Source: Axinella damicornis (lineage: Eukaryota > Porifera > Demospongiae > Axinellida > Axinellidae). Taken from it: a stretch of 64,000 bases of DNA. Each line of letters starts with the position of its first letter. The first letter of the stretch is position 1. Below, one piece after another: positions 31,340-41,404 of the stretch. The notes under the pieces were generated by a model, which was not told the origin of the DNA, did no database searches, and was given only the letters and a program-made list of their open reading frames with translations. Both the position numbers and the translations under genes were made by a program. The stretch spans positions 2,180,913 through 2,244,912 of the forward strand of contig OZ007507.1 in assembly GCA_963931865.1 (NCBI GenBank), read 5' to 3'.

Positions 31340-34300
31340 CATATGTATGCGTGTGCGTGTGCATGCAAGACAGGAATTAATCACACAAGTAGCAGTAGCC
31401 ACGGTAACAGCATGTGACCTACGTACTCTCTAGCATCTTAAGTATCTCCTTCAGCTTCTCCACCACCGAGGTAGCTCCAGCCATGGTGACCTGCTCAGTC
31501 ACAGAGAGCATTGTCAGGAGGATCCAGCCATGAGACTCACACAGAAAGGTGTACCCAAGACAGGGAGGGGGGCTCTGGATGGGAAGCTTAGGGTGGAGGG
31601 GAAGGAGGAAGTAGAAATACAAGTTAAAACAGAGCAACATATGCATACAAAATTTACTTCTCGTCTGATAACCGCTAACGTCTGCAGTAATTAACATGCA
31701 AGTCCAGTGAAACACCAGCCAGTTTCAAACCAGGACGTACAAGCTCACTTTCCACAGTATTGAACACGTGATGCCACGGCCTAGTGCATGCAAGTTAATT
31801 ATTGGCACAACGGCCAAATAAATAGAAAAACGAATAACTTCGAAAGTTGCAACCTTTGTCTATGCCCTGAGTAGAGTCAGACTCGGAATCTTTCTGTACC
31901 ACCAACAAAATAATGGTTGCTAGGCAACTCACGAGCGTTCCCTTCCTCTGTCGCAGGATGAGGATCCCCACGTGCTGATCCAGTAGGTTAATGCACTTGC
32001 TGAAGTCCCTGATCCTCTGGCCCAGGGACGTGGCCACACCCTCCTCACTGCTTGTCCCCGATGGGTCACTCTTGCCGGACGGAGAAGGCGGAGGTCTCTT
32101 GTTGCCAGAGCGGGCACCAGTGAAGAGGACAGCCTCTCTTATGCACTGCACCAAAACTACACGCACCCTCAGCCACAAACACTGTACAGTGAGCAAGAGA
32201 GAACCCCCAATGCTCATGACCTACATCGAGTTCTTACATGAAGTTGTTATGTACCATTGCTATGGTTACATGCCCCTCCTCCTTCACTGAACAGACAATA
32301 ATACAGCATGCACAATGAGATAGCTGCGCCTACCGATTTACAGCTGCAGCGATGTCAGCAAACGAGATACTGTAAGTTGTGCCAGTAATGTTAGAAACAG
32401 GGTGTGGTCAAGTAGTATAAATTAGAAACAGGACTTTCACGCAGCTTTTCTCAGCCTCTCGAGTGGATCTCTGGTCTGTGAGTTATGTAGACGCTATTAT
32501 TTTCTGAATTCTGACACTTCTATCCTGAACTATAAGCCTTCAACAAGGCCTTCGTTGCTGAAAGTGCTGATTTTGTGCTCCACAGACAGACAGACAAAAA
32601 CAATCACTTAACCCCCTGCTGCGCATGCGCACGGGGTATATAATTATAACGCCTAATAGTTCTTATCACCTTAGTTAGATGACGGCAAATACTGTCATTG
32701 GTTGGTCAGGTTGACAGCAAAATCATGTGCACACTCAAGTGCACATACGTATCCCATTCACAATGGGATTACTGGAGATTACTGGAGATTACTATGGACA
32801 AACTTTGACCATATGGCAGGGGTCAGGGCTGTATGTATGGTGTGCACTGGCTGGCTTTAGGGGTCAGAGCATCATCAGTAGCATTCTCGTCCTAGGAATA
32901 CATTGTACGTATCTGCATTGTGGATTGTGCCTCACTCTGCATGCCCGGCCACGTGTTTGTGAGTAACATTCTGAGCTGTGAAGATGTTGGCTACTCACTC
33001 TTTGACTCCACATGTAGCTGCTCTAGCTCTGCAAGCCCTGAAGGCATTGCACATTGCCTCGTTCCCAGGTCCAGGTGTGTGAAGCTGTGAAATCAAGATG
33101 TTGACTACACCCACTGTTTAAGTTCATATGTAGCTGCTAGCTCTGAAAGCCCTGAAGGCCTGGCTTGCTCGTCCCCCAATCTCCAAGGTTATGCCATCCT
33201 TGTGGCTAGTAAATTCAAGCCGTAAACTGCAACAACCCTATGCATGACCAGCACATACATATGTATATACATCGTGAGAATTGATCCCCGATTCAGAGCC
33301 TCACGCTAATGCGCTCAGCAATAGACATCTACCTCATACCCAGACATCCCCTCATACCCGGGTATCCCACATCAACCATATCGGTTCTGAACCAGTCAAT
33401 TCAGCCATTGTTACATGGTGGCCTTAGCCGGCGCTCTTAGGTTGATTGATCGTTGAAAACAGATTCCAGTCCATTGTGGGTTACAATTGACTGTGCCCTC
33501 CAATGGCAATGGTCGATCACTGAACCGCAATGGGATCAGGTACACCCGCACAATGCCATGGACTTCTCTTACATGTACACAACACGAGTCATTTCAGCAG
33601 ATTGCCTGGGTATAAATACTGGTCACAGCCAGAAAACCAGACTAGTATATAGGTACGCAACTGTTAAGGTAATGACTAGATGTAGCCAATAGCAATACAG
33701 CCGTAACAGAATAAAGCCATGGGATGTAAACTGAGCAGTGCAGAGAGAGAACCCACTGCCAGGTCAAAAGAAATTGATCGTACACTTAAAGAAGAGAGAA
33801 GGTCAATCCGACGTACAAGGTTGGATTTTCTGCTTGTGGGACCCTCCGGTGCTGGTAAGACCACCGTTGCTAAGAACCTTCGGATGCAGCTTGAACCACT
33901 CTCAAGAGAGGAGAGAGAGAAAAGCAAGATGGAAATTTATCGGCAAGTGGTTGACGACATGCAGGCTATTCTGGGCTCGATGAATCGACTAGACATTCCT
34001 TTCAAAAGCACGGACAGGCTGACAGATGCAGAGAGACTGGCCGAGATTGCAAAACAGCCAGAGATCACATTCTCTCCAGAACTGGTAATTCTTCTGCAGC
34101 AGCTGTGGTCGGATGCTGCAGTACAAGCAGCCATCACCCGAGTTGGAGACTCTGAGCCAGGCACGCAAGTCTATGGGCACTTCTTCCACTCCCTGGAGCG
34201 ACTGGGTACCCCCGACTACTGTCCCAGCGATGAAGACATCTTGAGGACGAGGACTAAACACACCTCCGATGTGTCAGAAATATCCTGGACTCAGCGCCAC

Positions 34301-36790
34301 CAATCTGGCAAGACTACAATGTGGAAAACTAGCGAACTTAATGGAAACATCCCAAAGGTTACTACACTGCTACAAAAATACTTGGCCAACTCAAAAGGTT
34401 TCGTCATCCTCGTCGTCTCACTTTCCGATTATGATCGCACAATCACTTACCCAGATGGTACAGCAAAGAGCTATATCACAGAGTGTATTTCACTCTATGA
34501 ACAGCTGAACGAGGACTGTGCCTACTCTGCAGTGCTCTTCAATAAGTACGATATCTTCGTAGACAAGATAGCTGCTGTTCCCTTGGAGACGATCTTTCCG
34601 GAGTACACAGGACCACATTCACCGCAATGTGCTATGGATTACATCATGCATATGTTTCATTCGGTTCAACTGAGTGGCCACACGGGGGTGTTACACAAGA
34701 TCTCGGCAACCAACCCGGGGAGTGTGTTACACGCCATAACCGACTTCATCACAAGGAAGGAGCTGACAAAGTTTGGAATCCTTTAGCCAAGCTATATGAT
34801 AAATGCCATTGACGATACTGTGTTAGCAGTATAGCAACCCCTTCCCACAATACCGCCACCAGCTAGTACTGATCTGTAAAGTTGCTCTTAACATGTTGTA
34901 TTGAAATTCTTTGGGAGTACTCCTACTGCCTAGCTGATAAGTCTGCATATTTAGGGGTCTCTTGGTTGGCTAGTAGAATTTACGGGAACGAGGGTTCTTT
35001 AATTCGAACCTGAATTTCAGCAAATGTTCATCAAAATTGCCACCAATGTGAGTTTCAGCACCACGTTTGGGTCACTGCACAACAGCGATCACCACGGTGG
35101 ACTCAGGATGCTTTTAGGCCACTCCTAAGTAGTTGAACGTTATCAAGCCCAGCTGAGGTGGACGTGATCTCCGATCAGGGAGCACCAGCTGAGGTGGGCG
35201 CGATTGGAGTACAACAGCAGCAGCTGAGACGGATGTGATCACATCGGGGAGCACCAGCTGAGGTGGACGCAATCAGGGTACAACAGCTGCATGAAGCCAA
35301 CTCAATAGGGGAGCAGCTACAACAAGCGCCGGACTGCAAATGCAGGGAAGTAGCTGAGCGAGCGAAGCGAGTGAAGCTACATATACTTGTATCAATTACA
35401 TTACGCAACACGATTTTTCCTTGTAATCTGTACAGTGTTGCTGTGCCATGATGAAGACTACAACCCTGTAGTCGAAACGCAATTTTGATAAACATTTGCT
35501 GAAATTCAGGTTGTGAGTTATCACTCTGTGAGGTAATAGGCTCTCCAGAGTCACATATCATAACTTTGCCATCACTAGCCAGCACCATACTCCAACACAA
35601 AAATACAAACCTCCAAGTCAAAGGAGATCTTCACTTCGATGTCTGACAATCGGCTAAAAAAAAAGAGGGACGAAATACAGTCGTTACATTTGCATGCTGT
35701 CCCCTGTTAGATGACATACATACTAACAGAGAATGGTCAGCCATCCCCAGTTAGTGGATCATACAGCAAGGTTGAATATGTTCCTACCTTCTTGAAGGGC
35801 TCCAGTCATCTAATACTTTCAAGTCTCGGCTATCCACTAGTCTGGAACAGTACGCTGGGGGTCAGGTAACAATCAGTATGCTGGGGGTCAGGTAACAATC
35901 AGTATGCTGGGGGTCAGGTAACAATCATATGCTGGGGGTCAGGTAACAATCAGTACGCTGGGGGTCAGGTAACAATCAGTATGATGGGGGTCAGGTAGCA
36001 ATCAGTATGCTGGGGGTCAGGTAACAATCATATGCTGGGGGTCAGGTAACAATCATATGCTGGGGGTCAGGTAACAATCAGTGAGCTACATGTAAACGAT
36101 TCAAGTCACAGTGATCGCTTATCTGTGCTGGTAGCATTTCTAAATCCCTCAATTGTATGGTCAGCTTATATAAACTGATCCTCCCTCCCTCTCTCCTTCC
36201 TCCCTCCCTTCTCTCCCTCCCTTCCCTTCCTCCCTCCTTTCCTCTCACTCACCCTTCTCATTCTCTCTCATACTAACGCCCCTGCTCATTTGCTCATTCT
36301 CCCTCCTCTCCTCACTGACTCCCTCCCCCCTTCCTCTCCCTTCTCCCTCATTTTCTTCCCCCCCCCCCATCTTCTATCATCTTCTTCTCCTTCTTCCTCC
36401 CCCCCCCCCCCCCCCCCCCCCCCCCACTTCTCCTTCTCCCTCCCTCCTCCCCCTCCCAACGGACCACTGCACAACATACCTTGTAGGTTAGAACTGCTGT
36501 ATGGCATTCCTGAGAACCATTCCTTCCCAAAGAACTCTCTCCCTCTCTCAGTACTGCACGAATGAGATAAGTAGCTAATGAAGTTGTGTCACATACCTGT
36601 AATATCATACTCTTGGGGAGGTGGGAGGAGGGAAGGGGGGAGAGGAGGGGAGGGGGGAGAGGAGGGCAGGGGGGAGGAGCGGTTACCTGTGCACCAGAGT
36701 GACGAGCTCCAGGAGATTCAGGTCAACCAGAACGCAGGCAAAGTTGAGCGAGTGTGAGATACGGTCACGCAGTGCAACAAACTCCATGAT
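27908..36790 (-). CDS. U-V gene, copy A: ten 3'-terminal exons of an unidentified protein
   Basis: Minus-strand exons with AG/GT borders and fully compatible phases: 36687-36790 (MEFVALRDRISHSLNF), 36480-36553, 35788-35836, 35611-35653, 31933-32181 (83 codons), 31427-31535, 30478-30569, 28863-28970 (SKRRRKKKSAAEE, a basic nuclear-localisation-like cluster), 28512-28676 and 27908-28066, ending LPADP-stop. Together about 430 codons; upstream exons are lost at the gap. Leucine-rich amphipathic helices suggest a helical-repeat scaffold, and I do not recognise the family. The 3.4-kb intron between 32181 and 35611 contains the oppositely transcribed G-alpha gene. Acceptors such as T9-AG at 35654 are strong; one donor (GTTTGT) is weaker. 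Confidence 0.75.
29043..30477. other. Intron of U-V copy A
   Basis: Lies between the exons at 28863-28970 and 30478-30569. Contains (GGAAC)n-like repeats at about 30257-30290 that are absent from unit 5. No gene seen on either strand. Confidence 0.45.
31146..31338. repeat. (TG)n microsatellite, copy A
   Basis: About 190 bases of TG with GCATG and GTGGATG interruptions, in a U-V intron. Unit 5 has a matching but shorter array at 57780-57970. Long Cys/Val or His/Thr open frames here are artefacts. Confidence 0.97.
32285..32645. repeat. Dispersed repeat, copy 2
   Basis: Homologous to 8640-8970, including GTTAGAAACAGGGTGTGGTC and GCATGCGCACGGGGTATATA. It is located in the large U-V intron about 1.1 kb upstream of the G-alpha start. 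Confidence 0.7.
32650..33600. other. Upstream region of G-alpha copy 1
   Basis: Shares near-identical sequence with 59280-60220. Open frames are short. A small local duplication (ATTACTGGAG twice) is at 32768-32790. Probably promoter-proximal DNA plus intron of the antisense gene. Confidence 0.4.
33611..33618 (+). promoter_or_regulatory. TATA box candidate of G-alpha copy 1
   Basis: TATAAATA 108 bases before the start codon, preserved at the same distance in copy 2. Position and strand fit a core promoter for an intronless gene; no transcript evidence. Confidence 0.5.
33719..34786 (+). CDS. Divergent heterotrimeric G-protein alpha subunit, intronless, copy 1
   Basis: 355 codons, the usual G-alpha length. 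It begins MGC, the myristoylation/palmitoylation context. The P-loop is GPSGAGKT (residues 41-48; canonical G-alpha has GAGESGKS). A helical-domain-like stretch follows. Switch I reads RTRTKHTS (176-183): the catalytic Arg178 equivalent is kept, but the Mg-binding Thr is His181. The switch II motif DVGGQ is absent; the aligned stretch is about KTSELNG (203-209), so the catalytic Gln and Mg-contacting Asp are missing. SLSDYD (234-239), NKYD (275-278, guanine specificity) and SATN (329-332) remain, and the C-terminus is TKFGIL. It likely binds nucleotide with altered or no GTP hydrolysis; that is inference. It sits antisense in a U-V intron. Confidence 0.9.
   Translation: MGCKLSSAEREPTARSKEIDRTLKEERRSIRRTRLDFLLVGPSGAGKTTVAKNLRMQLEPLSREEREKSKMEIYRQVVDDMQAILGSMNRLDIPFKSTDRLTDAERLAEIAKQPEITFSPELVILLQQLWSDAAVQAAITRVGDSEPGTQVYGHFFHSLERLGTPDYCPSDEDILRTRTKHTSDVSEISWTQRHQSGKTTMWKTSELNGNIPKVTTLLQKYLANSKGFVILVVSLSDYDRTITYPDGTAKSYITECISLYEQLNEDCAYSAVLFNKYDIFVDKIAAVPLETIFPEYTGPHSPQCAMDYIMHMFHSVQLSGHTGVLHKISATNPGSVLHAITDFITRKELTKFGIL
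34787..35006. other. 3' flank of G-alpha copy 1
   Basis: AT-rich, nearly identical to 61408-61626. No clear AATAAA was identified. Confidence 0.4.
35008..35515. mobile_element. Inverted-repeat element with internal 30-bp tandem repeats, copy A
   Basis: AACCTGAATTTCAGCAAATG at the left is complemented by CATTTGCTGAAATTCAGGTT at the right. Inside are repeats of CAGCTGAGGTGGACG and GGGAGCACCAGCTGAG, plus GAGCGAGCGAAGCGAGTGAAGC. The same repeats occur inverted at 50640-51172 and directly at 61629-62132. It is located in the large U-V intron, just downstream of G-alpha. Confidence 0.75.
35848..36085. repeat. Minisatellite GCTGGGGGTCAGGTAACAAT, 9 units
   Basis: Units of 24-26 bases, nine copies by eye, in a U-V intron immediately upstream (in transcript sense) of the exon 35788-35836. 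Unit 5 has about 20 copies at the same place. Confidence 0.95.
36175..36470. repeat. Pyrimidine tract (CCCTCC)n with C runs
   Basis: Almost pure C/T on the plus strand, including a C run of about 26 near 36400-36425. It is intronic and shared with 63079-63350. Long Pro/Ser or Gly/Glu frames here are compositional. Confidence 0.9.
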
Positions 36791-36829
36791 CTGCAAGACA
36801 ACGTTACAGTACGACAAAGCGCATACTGG

Positions 36830-37355
36830 TAGAGCTGCAACGATATATCGATATCGCGATACATCGCGATGATAAGTCAAGCGATACAATAATCGTCAGC
36901 TAAACGCGAAATCGATATATCACGTGACTGTACGTGAAGGCACGTGCTGAACCTCGCGGTAAAAATTATTGCGTGTTTCAGCTACTTTGCGTGTTTACAG
37001 CTAGTTTTTGCTGGTTACTATACTGTAGTTTGAAGTTATTGTAGCTAGCTCATCGATCTGAGGTGAGAGCGATGGCTAAATGCGATAGTTCCGAGCGAAG
37101 AGTCGGGTGTGGCACTACTTTTGTTTCCTGGCGACTGCTCGGGAGCGATAACCAAAATGAAGGACGTCCTTTGTTACTTGTGCCTGGACTATTTGAAGGC
37201 CAGCAGGAAATCCCGGAGTGAGTCGTCGAGTAGTACATGTAAGCAGGTGACATTGGAAGCGCGCTATGTCGCACACAACCGATATATATCGATATATCGC
37301 GATTAGAATCTGACCGATAATCGATACAGTACTGAAGGGTATTGTTGCAGCTCTA
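36830..37355. mobile_element. hAT-type element with BED zinc-finger remnant
   Basis: Ends TAGAGCTGCAACGATATATC and its complement; CATACTGG on both sides (36822-36829, 37356-37363), an 8-bp duplication. TAGAGCTGCAACGAT is a familiar hAT terminus. The interior reads VWHYFCFLA followed by DVLCYLC in another frame, resembling the BED zinc finger at the start of hAT transposases. The rest is missing. A copy at 63724 onward shows it was present before duplication. Confidence 0.88.
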
Positions 37356-37470
37356 CATACTGGGTGGCAGCATAAAACAAACCTCATCCTCAGGCTATTG
37401 CCCTCAGACTTGGTCATTCACCCCCCTTGAAAGATACCCAAGAAGTATTATGCATCAAGGTAACGCAGCC

Positions 37471-37514
37471 CCCCCCCCCCTCCCCCCCCCCCCCCTCCCC
37501 CCCCCCCCCCCCCC

Positions 37515-37550
<36 letters not shown>

Positions 37551-37551
37551 A
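37471..37551. repeat. C homopolymer cluster near the gap
   Basis: About 80 bases of C broken by single T and A, ending 120 bases before the N block. Confidence 0.95.
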
Positions 37552-37670
37552 CCCCCTTGGAATGAATTTCCAGTTAGTTAACAATTTCCTCCCTCCTGTC
37601 CTGTATCCACGACAACTGTGCTGTAAGACATACCTTTTGAAACATTCCATTTTTGTACGCCTGTATGATG

Positions 37671-37870
37671 NNNNNNNNNNNNNNNNNNNNNNNNNNNNNN
37701 NNNNNNNNNNNNNNNNNNNNNNNNNNNNNNNNNNNNNNNNNNNNNNNNNNNNNNNNNNNNNNNNNNNNNNNNNNNNNNNNNNNNNNNNNNNNNNNNNNNN
37801 NNNNNNNNNNNNNNNNNNNNNNNNNNNNNNNNNNNNNNNNNNNNNNNNNNNNNNNNNNNNNNNNNNNNNN
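37671..37870. other. Assembly gap of 200 N
   Basis: Exactly 200 N, the conventional spacer for a join of unknown length. Sequence on the left is V-type, on the right S-type, so an unknown amount of the array (at least the R module of unit 4 and the 5' exons of U-V copy A) may be missing. Confidence 0.99.
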
Positions 37871-37974
37871 ATTTGCCAAGGACTATGCTATCAAAAAAAG
37901 CTTCCGTCATGCCTTCATCAGTGGCAGCGGAAGCAGTATGAGATGGGGGGGGCTAATAGCACAGTTGTGCACAG

Positions 37975-37977
<3 letters not shown>

Positions 37978-38007
<30 letters not shown>
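37978..38007. repeat. C homopolymer in S of unit 4
   Basis: About 30 C at a position where unit 3 has no such run. Confidence 0.9.
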
Positions 38008-38008
<1 letters not shown>

Positions 38009-38221
38009 TTCCGCTGCCTATGATGACTATTTTAACACTGTGATCAGGTCCAATTCGAGTTCCACAATAATATTTTGTTTTTGGCTAGAAAATTCAGCAC
38101 GCACTTTCAATACACTCACGCAGCGTGCACACGAGTATCCCGTAACCTTAATGCTCCTATGCTCTCTCTTCAACTGTTGGACATCACAGTCATCACATCA
38201 CGAGTGTTTCATCAGGCATAC

Positions 38222-38685
38222 CATTAGCAGCTTCTCTGGTCAACTCTGCTAGCCCTGTGTATATCCTGTCAACACTTCTACTACGTCTCATACCTGCATG
38301 TGGATGAAAATAATAATACACTGTGAACTATACCTTTCCCTAGTACATAACCCCCCTCCCCCATTTTAAAGTGGGCCTGGAGGGGGCATTTATTCAATAG
38401 TCAATTAGTCACTATATGCCTCCCACAAATACAAGGACGCGCCGGCGTGCGCCGAGATTGAGTAACAACTCTGCTGTAGCTATCCGGATGAACAGTAAAC
38501 TTCAAACTGACTTTGTAATAACAAATGATTCCTTAATTTTACTGCACATGTAGTTGAAGATGCTGCGTCGAACCACACTATTAAATATGATTTGGGGGTC
38601 AAACAGGGAGAGGATGTTTATTCGAAGGCTGAGTATTAGCAGGAGACTACCGTAGTACAAGACAACAAATGCCTGACTCCCCCCC

Positions 38686-38716
<31 letters not shown>

Positions 38717-39698
38717 ACACACAGGCCTAACTGTTACAGGTCTATATAGCTGTTATCAGAAGCACATGCATGATGACAATGATGTCATGATGCTGTTATC
38801 AATGGCTTACCTGGTTTGTCGTCCCACAATGACATGTCTTGGCTTGAAGTCTACATAATCGTACTGTGCAATATCTGCTACCCTTTGTTGTCTGGATATC
38901 GCAATTGATGGCTCAGTGTGTAGCTTACTTCTAGGTAAAGGTATGGGTTTTTTCATGGTGTTTGGATCTTCTCGGTGGAGAACATGGTGCTCGTGGCTGT
39001 GGTGATGAAGCTTCAGTACGAGCAACCTGGAGTGTGGGGGGCCATGATGGTCTTAAAAGGATATCCTCTGCCGGGTAATCATACTCAGATGTTGCACTAT
39101 TCCTATGGGAGCTACGTTTCGTGGTTCTGGGGACCAAACTAGTTGCAGGTTTGGACTCGGCCTCCTTTGTACATGTGTTTATAACAGTCACTTTGTTTAT
39201 AACAGTCACTCTTCTGCCTCTCCTCAAACGCTTCTGTTTGTGGTCATCCACAGCGCTGGATTTCTTGCCTGGAGATCGCGATCGCGATCGCTGGACAGAA
39301 GATGGGCTGTTTTCAAATGCCGGTGCTCTAGCAGCACGCTGCGTAGTTGTAGCGTTACCGGTTTGCGTCACTGGTGAACCTTGCACGGCATCCCGGGAGG
39401 ACAGCGGCGACCGCTGTGCGAATTTCAATGCAGCATAGTTTACAGTATGTGTATCCTTTACACGCAGCGTATTTTCCTTCACAGGTAGGACCAGCTTTGG
39501 AGAACCATTTCCTTGTGCATCTTGCAGTGTAGCATGGTCCCCCGACAGGTCTACCTCAACATATCGACCTACAATAGGAGAACGCTTCGCATTTGCTAGC
39601 GCCTCCACTGTCGGTCGTGGAGGAATGACAGGCTTAACCTTTTCGTCAGCACGACTCCCCAGGCTGGACAGGACTTCAGCGCTCTTGGATTTCTTCAT
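38222..39698 (-). pseudogene. K gene of unit 4, frameshifted
   Basis: Exon 1 (38811-39698) starts MKKSKSAEVL and matches unit 3 closely, including PxxPxR-type PVIPPRP, VNYAAL and EYDYPAEDILL. An extra T in the run at about 38950 (six instead of five) shifts the frame in KPIPLPRSK, and an extra C at about 38825 shifts it again near the end. Exon 2 is 38222-38293, intact. Homopolymer lesions could be sequencing error, so the status is probable rather than certain. No R exons are present because of the gap. Confidence 0.7.
38681..38722. repeat. C run followed by (AC)n
   Basis: About 22 C then ten AC dinucleotides in K4 intron 1, where units 1, 2 and 5 carry C runs of other lengths. Confidence 0.9.
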
Positions 39699-39892
39699 TG
39701 GCACAAATTAGATCGCAGAACATGAGAATGCGCTGCATGTTACTTAGCTATTATTATGGCAACCAGCAGTAAGTTGACCCCATATCGGGTTATCATCGGT
39801 TATATTCCCCCGCCTTCCCTCCATTTCAATTCAAGGAGGAGTGGACATGACTAGGGCCAGCTGGATGTTGTGGGTGGAGGCCTGGGAGTAGT

Positions 39893-40236
39893 CTCGGTAC
39901 CAGACTATTCGCGCACGGCGGTATAGTCTGGAAGACCGCCCCTTCCTGCATGCCTTTCCTGAATTGCGATGACGTTTTTTTATTCCGGTATTTCCAGTAT
40001 CCCATTATACGAGTGGTTCTAACACAATTTGCGTGAGTGTTAGAACCACAGCGGCTCCATATACGGCACGTTTATTCCAAGGCGTTAAGTATACTGCTTG
40101 CGTGTAGTTTACTTAACGCCTTGGAATTAACGTGCCGTATATGGAAGCGCTGTAGTTTGCAGATTCTTGGTGTCAGAACACTCGTATATGGGCAGTCTTC
40201 CAGACTATTCCACCGTGCGCGAATAGTCTCGTACCG
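39893..40236. mobile_element. Fold-back element with nested palindrome
   Basis: GGTACCAGACTATTCGCGCA near the left and its near-complement TGCGCGAATAGTCTCGTACC near the right. Inside, GTGGTTCTAACAC/GTGTTAGAACCAC and CCATATACGGCACG/CGTGCCGTATATGG form two further hairpins (40012-40145). Units 3 and 5 lack it. Target duplication not resolved. Confidence 0.75.
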
Positions 40237-40245
40237 ACACCAGGG

Positions 40246-40663
40246 CCGTACCTAACTTTTTTTCTCTGGGGGGGGGGGGGGGGGGGGGGGCAAATTGCAC
40301 AGCGTACCGACGAACGCTGTGCGCAGAGCCGCGAAGCGCGGAAAATTTTTTTACGTGTTCTTTTTAGCGATCAGGCCAGGAAGCGCTCTCGTAGCATCTC
40401 TACGCAAGAAGATTGGCCAAGTAACCAGTAAGTATCGATGTGTGGGGCTGTTAGCTATTCATCGTCGACGGATTAGCTACAACCACGTGGACATGTCGAC
40501 AGTCGATTGAACACTGCGTTATTTTCTACTTATACGTATAATATTATACAGAAACAAAAATAATTGATGTAAAATTAAAATTGTGCACATGTACGTAGTA
40601 AGCGTAAACCTAGACTAACTATATCTGCCTTCAGGCTTTCAGCCCGCGAACGGTCAAGGTAGG
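40246..40663. other. G-run segment and spacer
   Basis: Begins CAGGGCCGTACC, soon followed by about 22 G (40268-40290) and GCCGCGAAGCGCGGAAAATTTTTTT, the hairpin/T-run of the CAGGGGCG family. The right end is not found, so it is probably a truncated member. Confidence 0.5.
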
Positions 40664-41213
40664 CAGGGGCGGATACAGGATTTATGAAAGGGGGGGCACC
40701 ATAAATTAAACGCTGCCGGAGGCAGTGCATAGAGGCGCGTAGCGCTGATCAGTCCGTGGAAAAAAAATTTCGCCTTCATTTTTCACTTCTCAGGATGGGC
40801 TCTCGTGGCACCTTCGCGCTTTGCACTGCAAGTTCGAGGATTGCAGGTCACAGGGCCGCCATGAGCTTCTTCCTTGCTCAAATTTCGCTCACGAACGTAA
40901 ACGTACCGTCGTACGTACACGGAGGGGTATACTAGATCGTGGTCTCGTTCCCAAGCCGTTCAGTTTCAGGCAACGCACGATATTGCGAGCTGAGGAGGCC
41001 AGGCCAGGAGTTGCAACGTAGCGGCAGTAAGGAGGAAAATAAAGTGACCTGCATCCTCGTACACCTGGAACTTGCAGTGCAAAGTGCGAAGGTGCCACGA
41101 GAGCCCATCCTGAGAAGTGAAAAATGAAGGCGAAAAAATTTTGCACTGCCTCCGGCAGCGTTTAATATATGGTACCCCCCTCCCCCCTTTCATAAATCCT
41201 GTATCCGCCCCTG
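40664..41213. mobile_element. CAGGGGCGGATACAGG fold-back element
   Basis: Both ends read CAGGGGCGGATACAGGATTT inward, then TTAAACGCTGCCGGAGGCAG on each side, so the element is a long inverted repeat of the family at 1656-2573. Target duplication unclear. Confidence 0.8.
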
Positions 41214-41404
41214 TTATCATTCCCCCGCCTTCCCTCCATTTCTTCGGAGTGGACATGGATGTTGTGGGTGGAGTGCCAGCTGGATGTTGTGGGTGGAGTG
41301 CCTGGGAGCAATGCTAGTATGTTACATCATGTCACAGCAGTGTAGGGTAAATTAAAAGACAACAATAGGGAACTATTATTCAAACAAAAAACATACAGCA
41401 TGAC

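Larger units (their letters stand above)
21985..37355. repeat. Tandem unit 3 (modules R-S-K-U-V)
   Basis: R begins at about 21985, after its terminal exon, so the 3' end of the K-R gene is missing. S, K3, intact U2, and V1 with the G-alpha gene follow. U-V matches 53.4-64.0 kb at an offset of about 26.6 kb. The assembly gap lies just to the right. Confidence 0.85.

Noticed and set aside
31037..31433. Long open frames of His-Thr or Cys-Val repeats
   Set aside because: They translate the (TG)n microsatellite in several frames on both strands; no splice or start context.
36286..36608. Gly/Glu- and Pro/Ser-rich frames in the pyrimidine tract
   Set aside because: Compositional open frames in an intron; the neighbouring real exons are shorter and defined by splice sites.
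37427..38252. Open frames of about 100-200 codons spanning the N block
   Set aside because: They consist of unknown residues from the 200 N and homopolymer prolines; not evidence for a gene.
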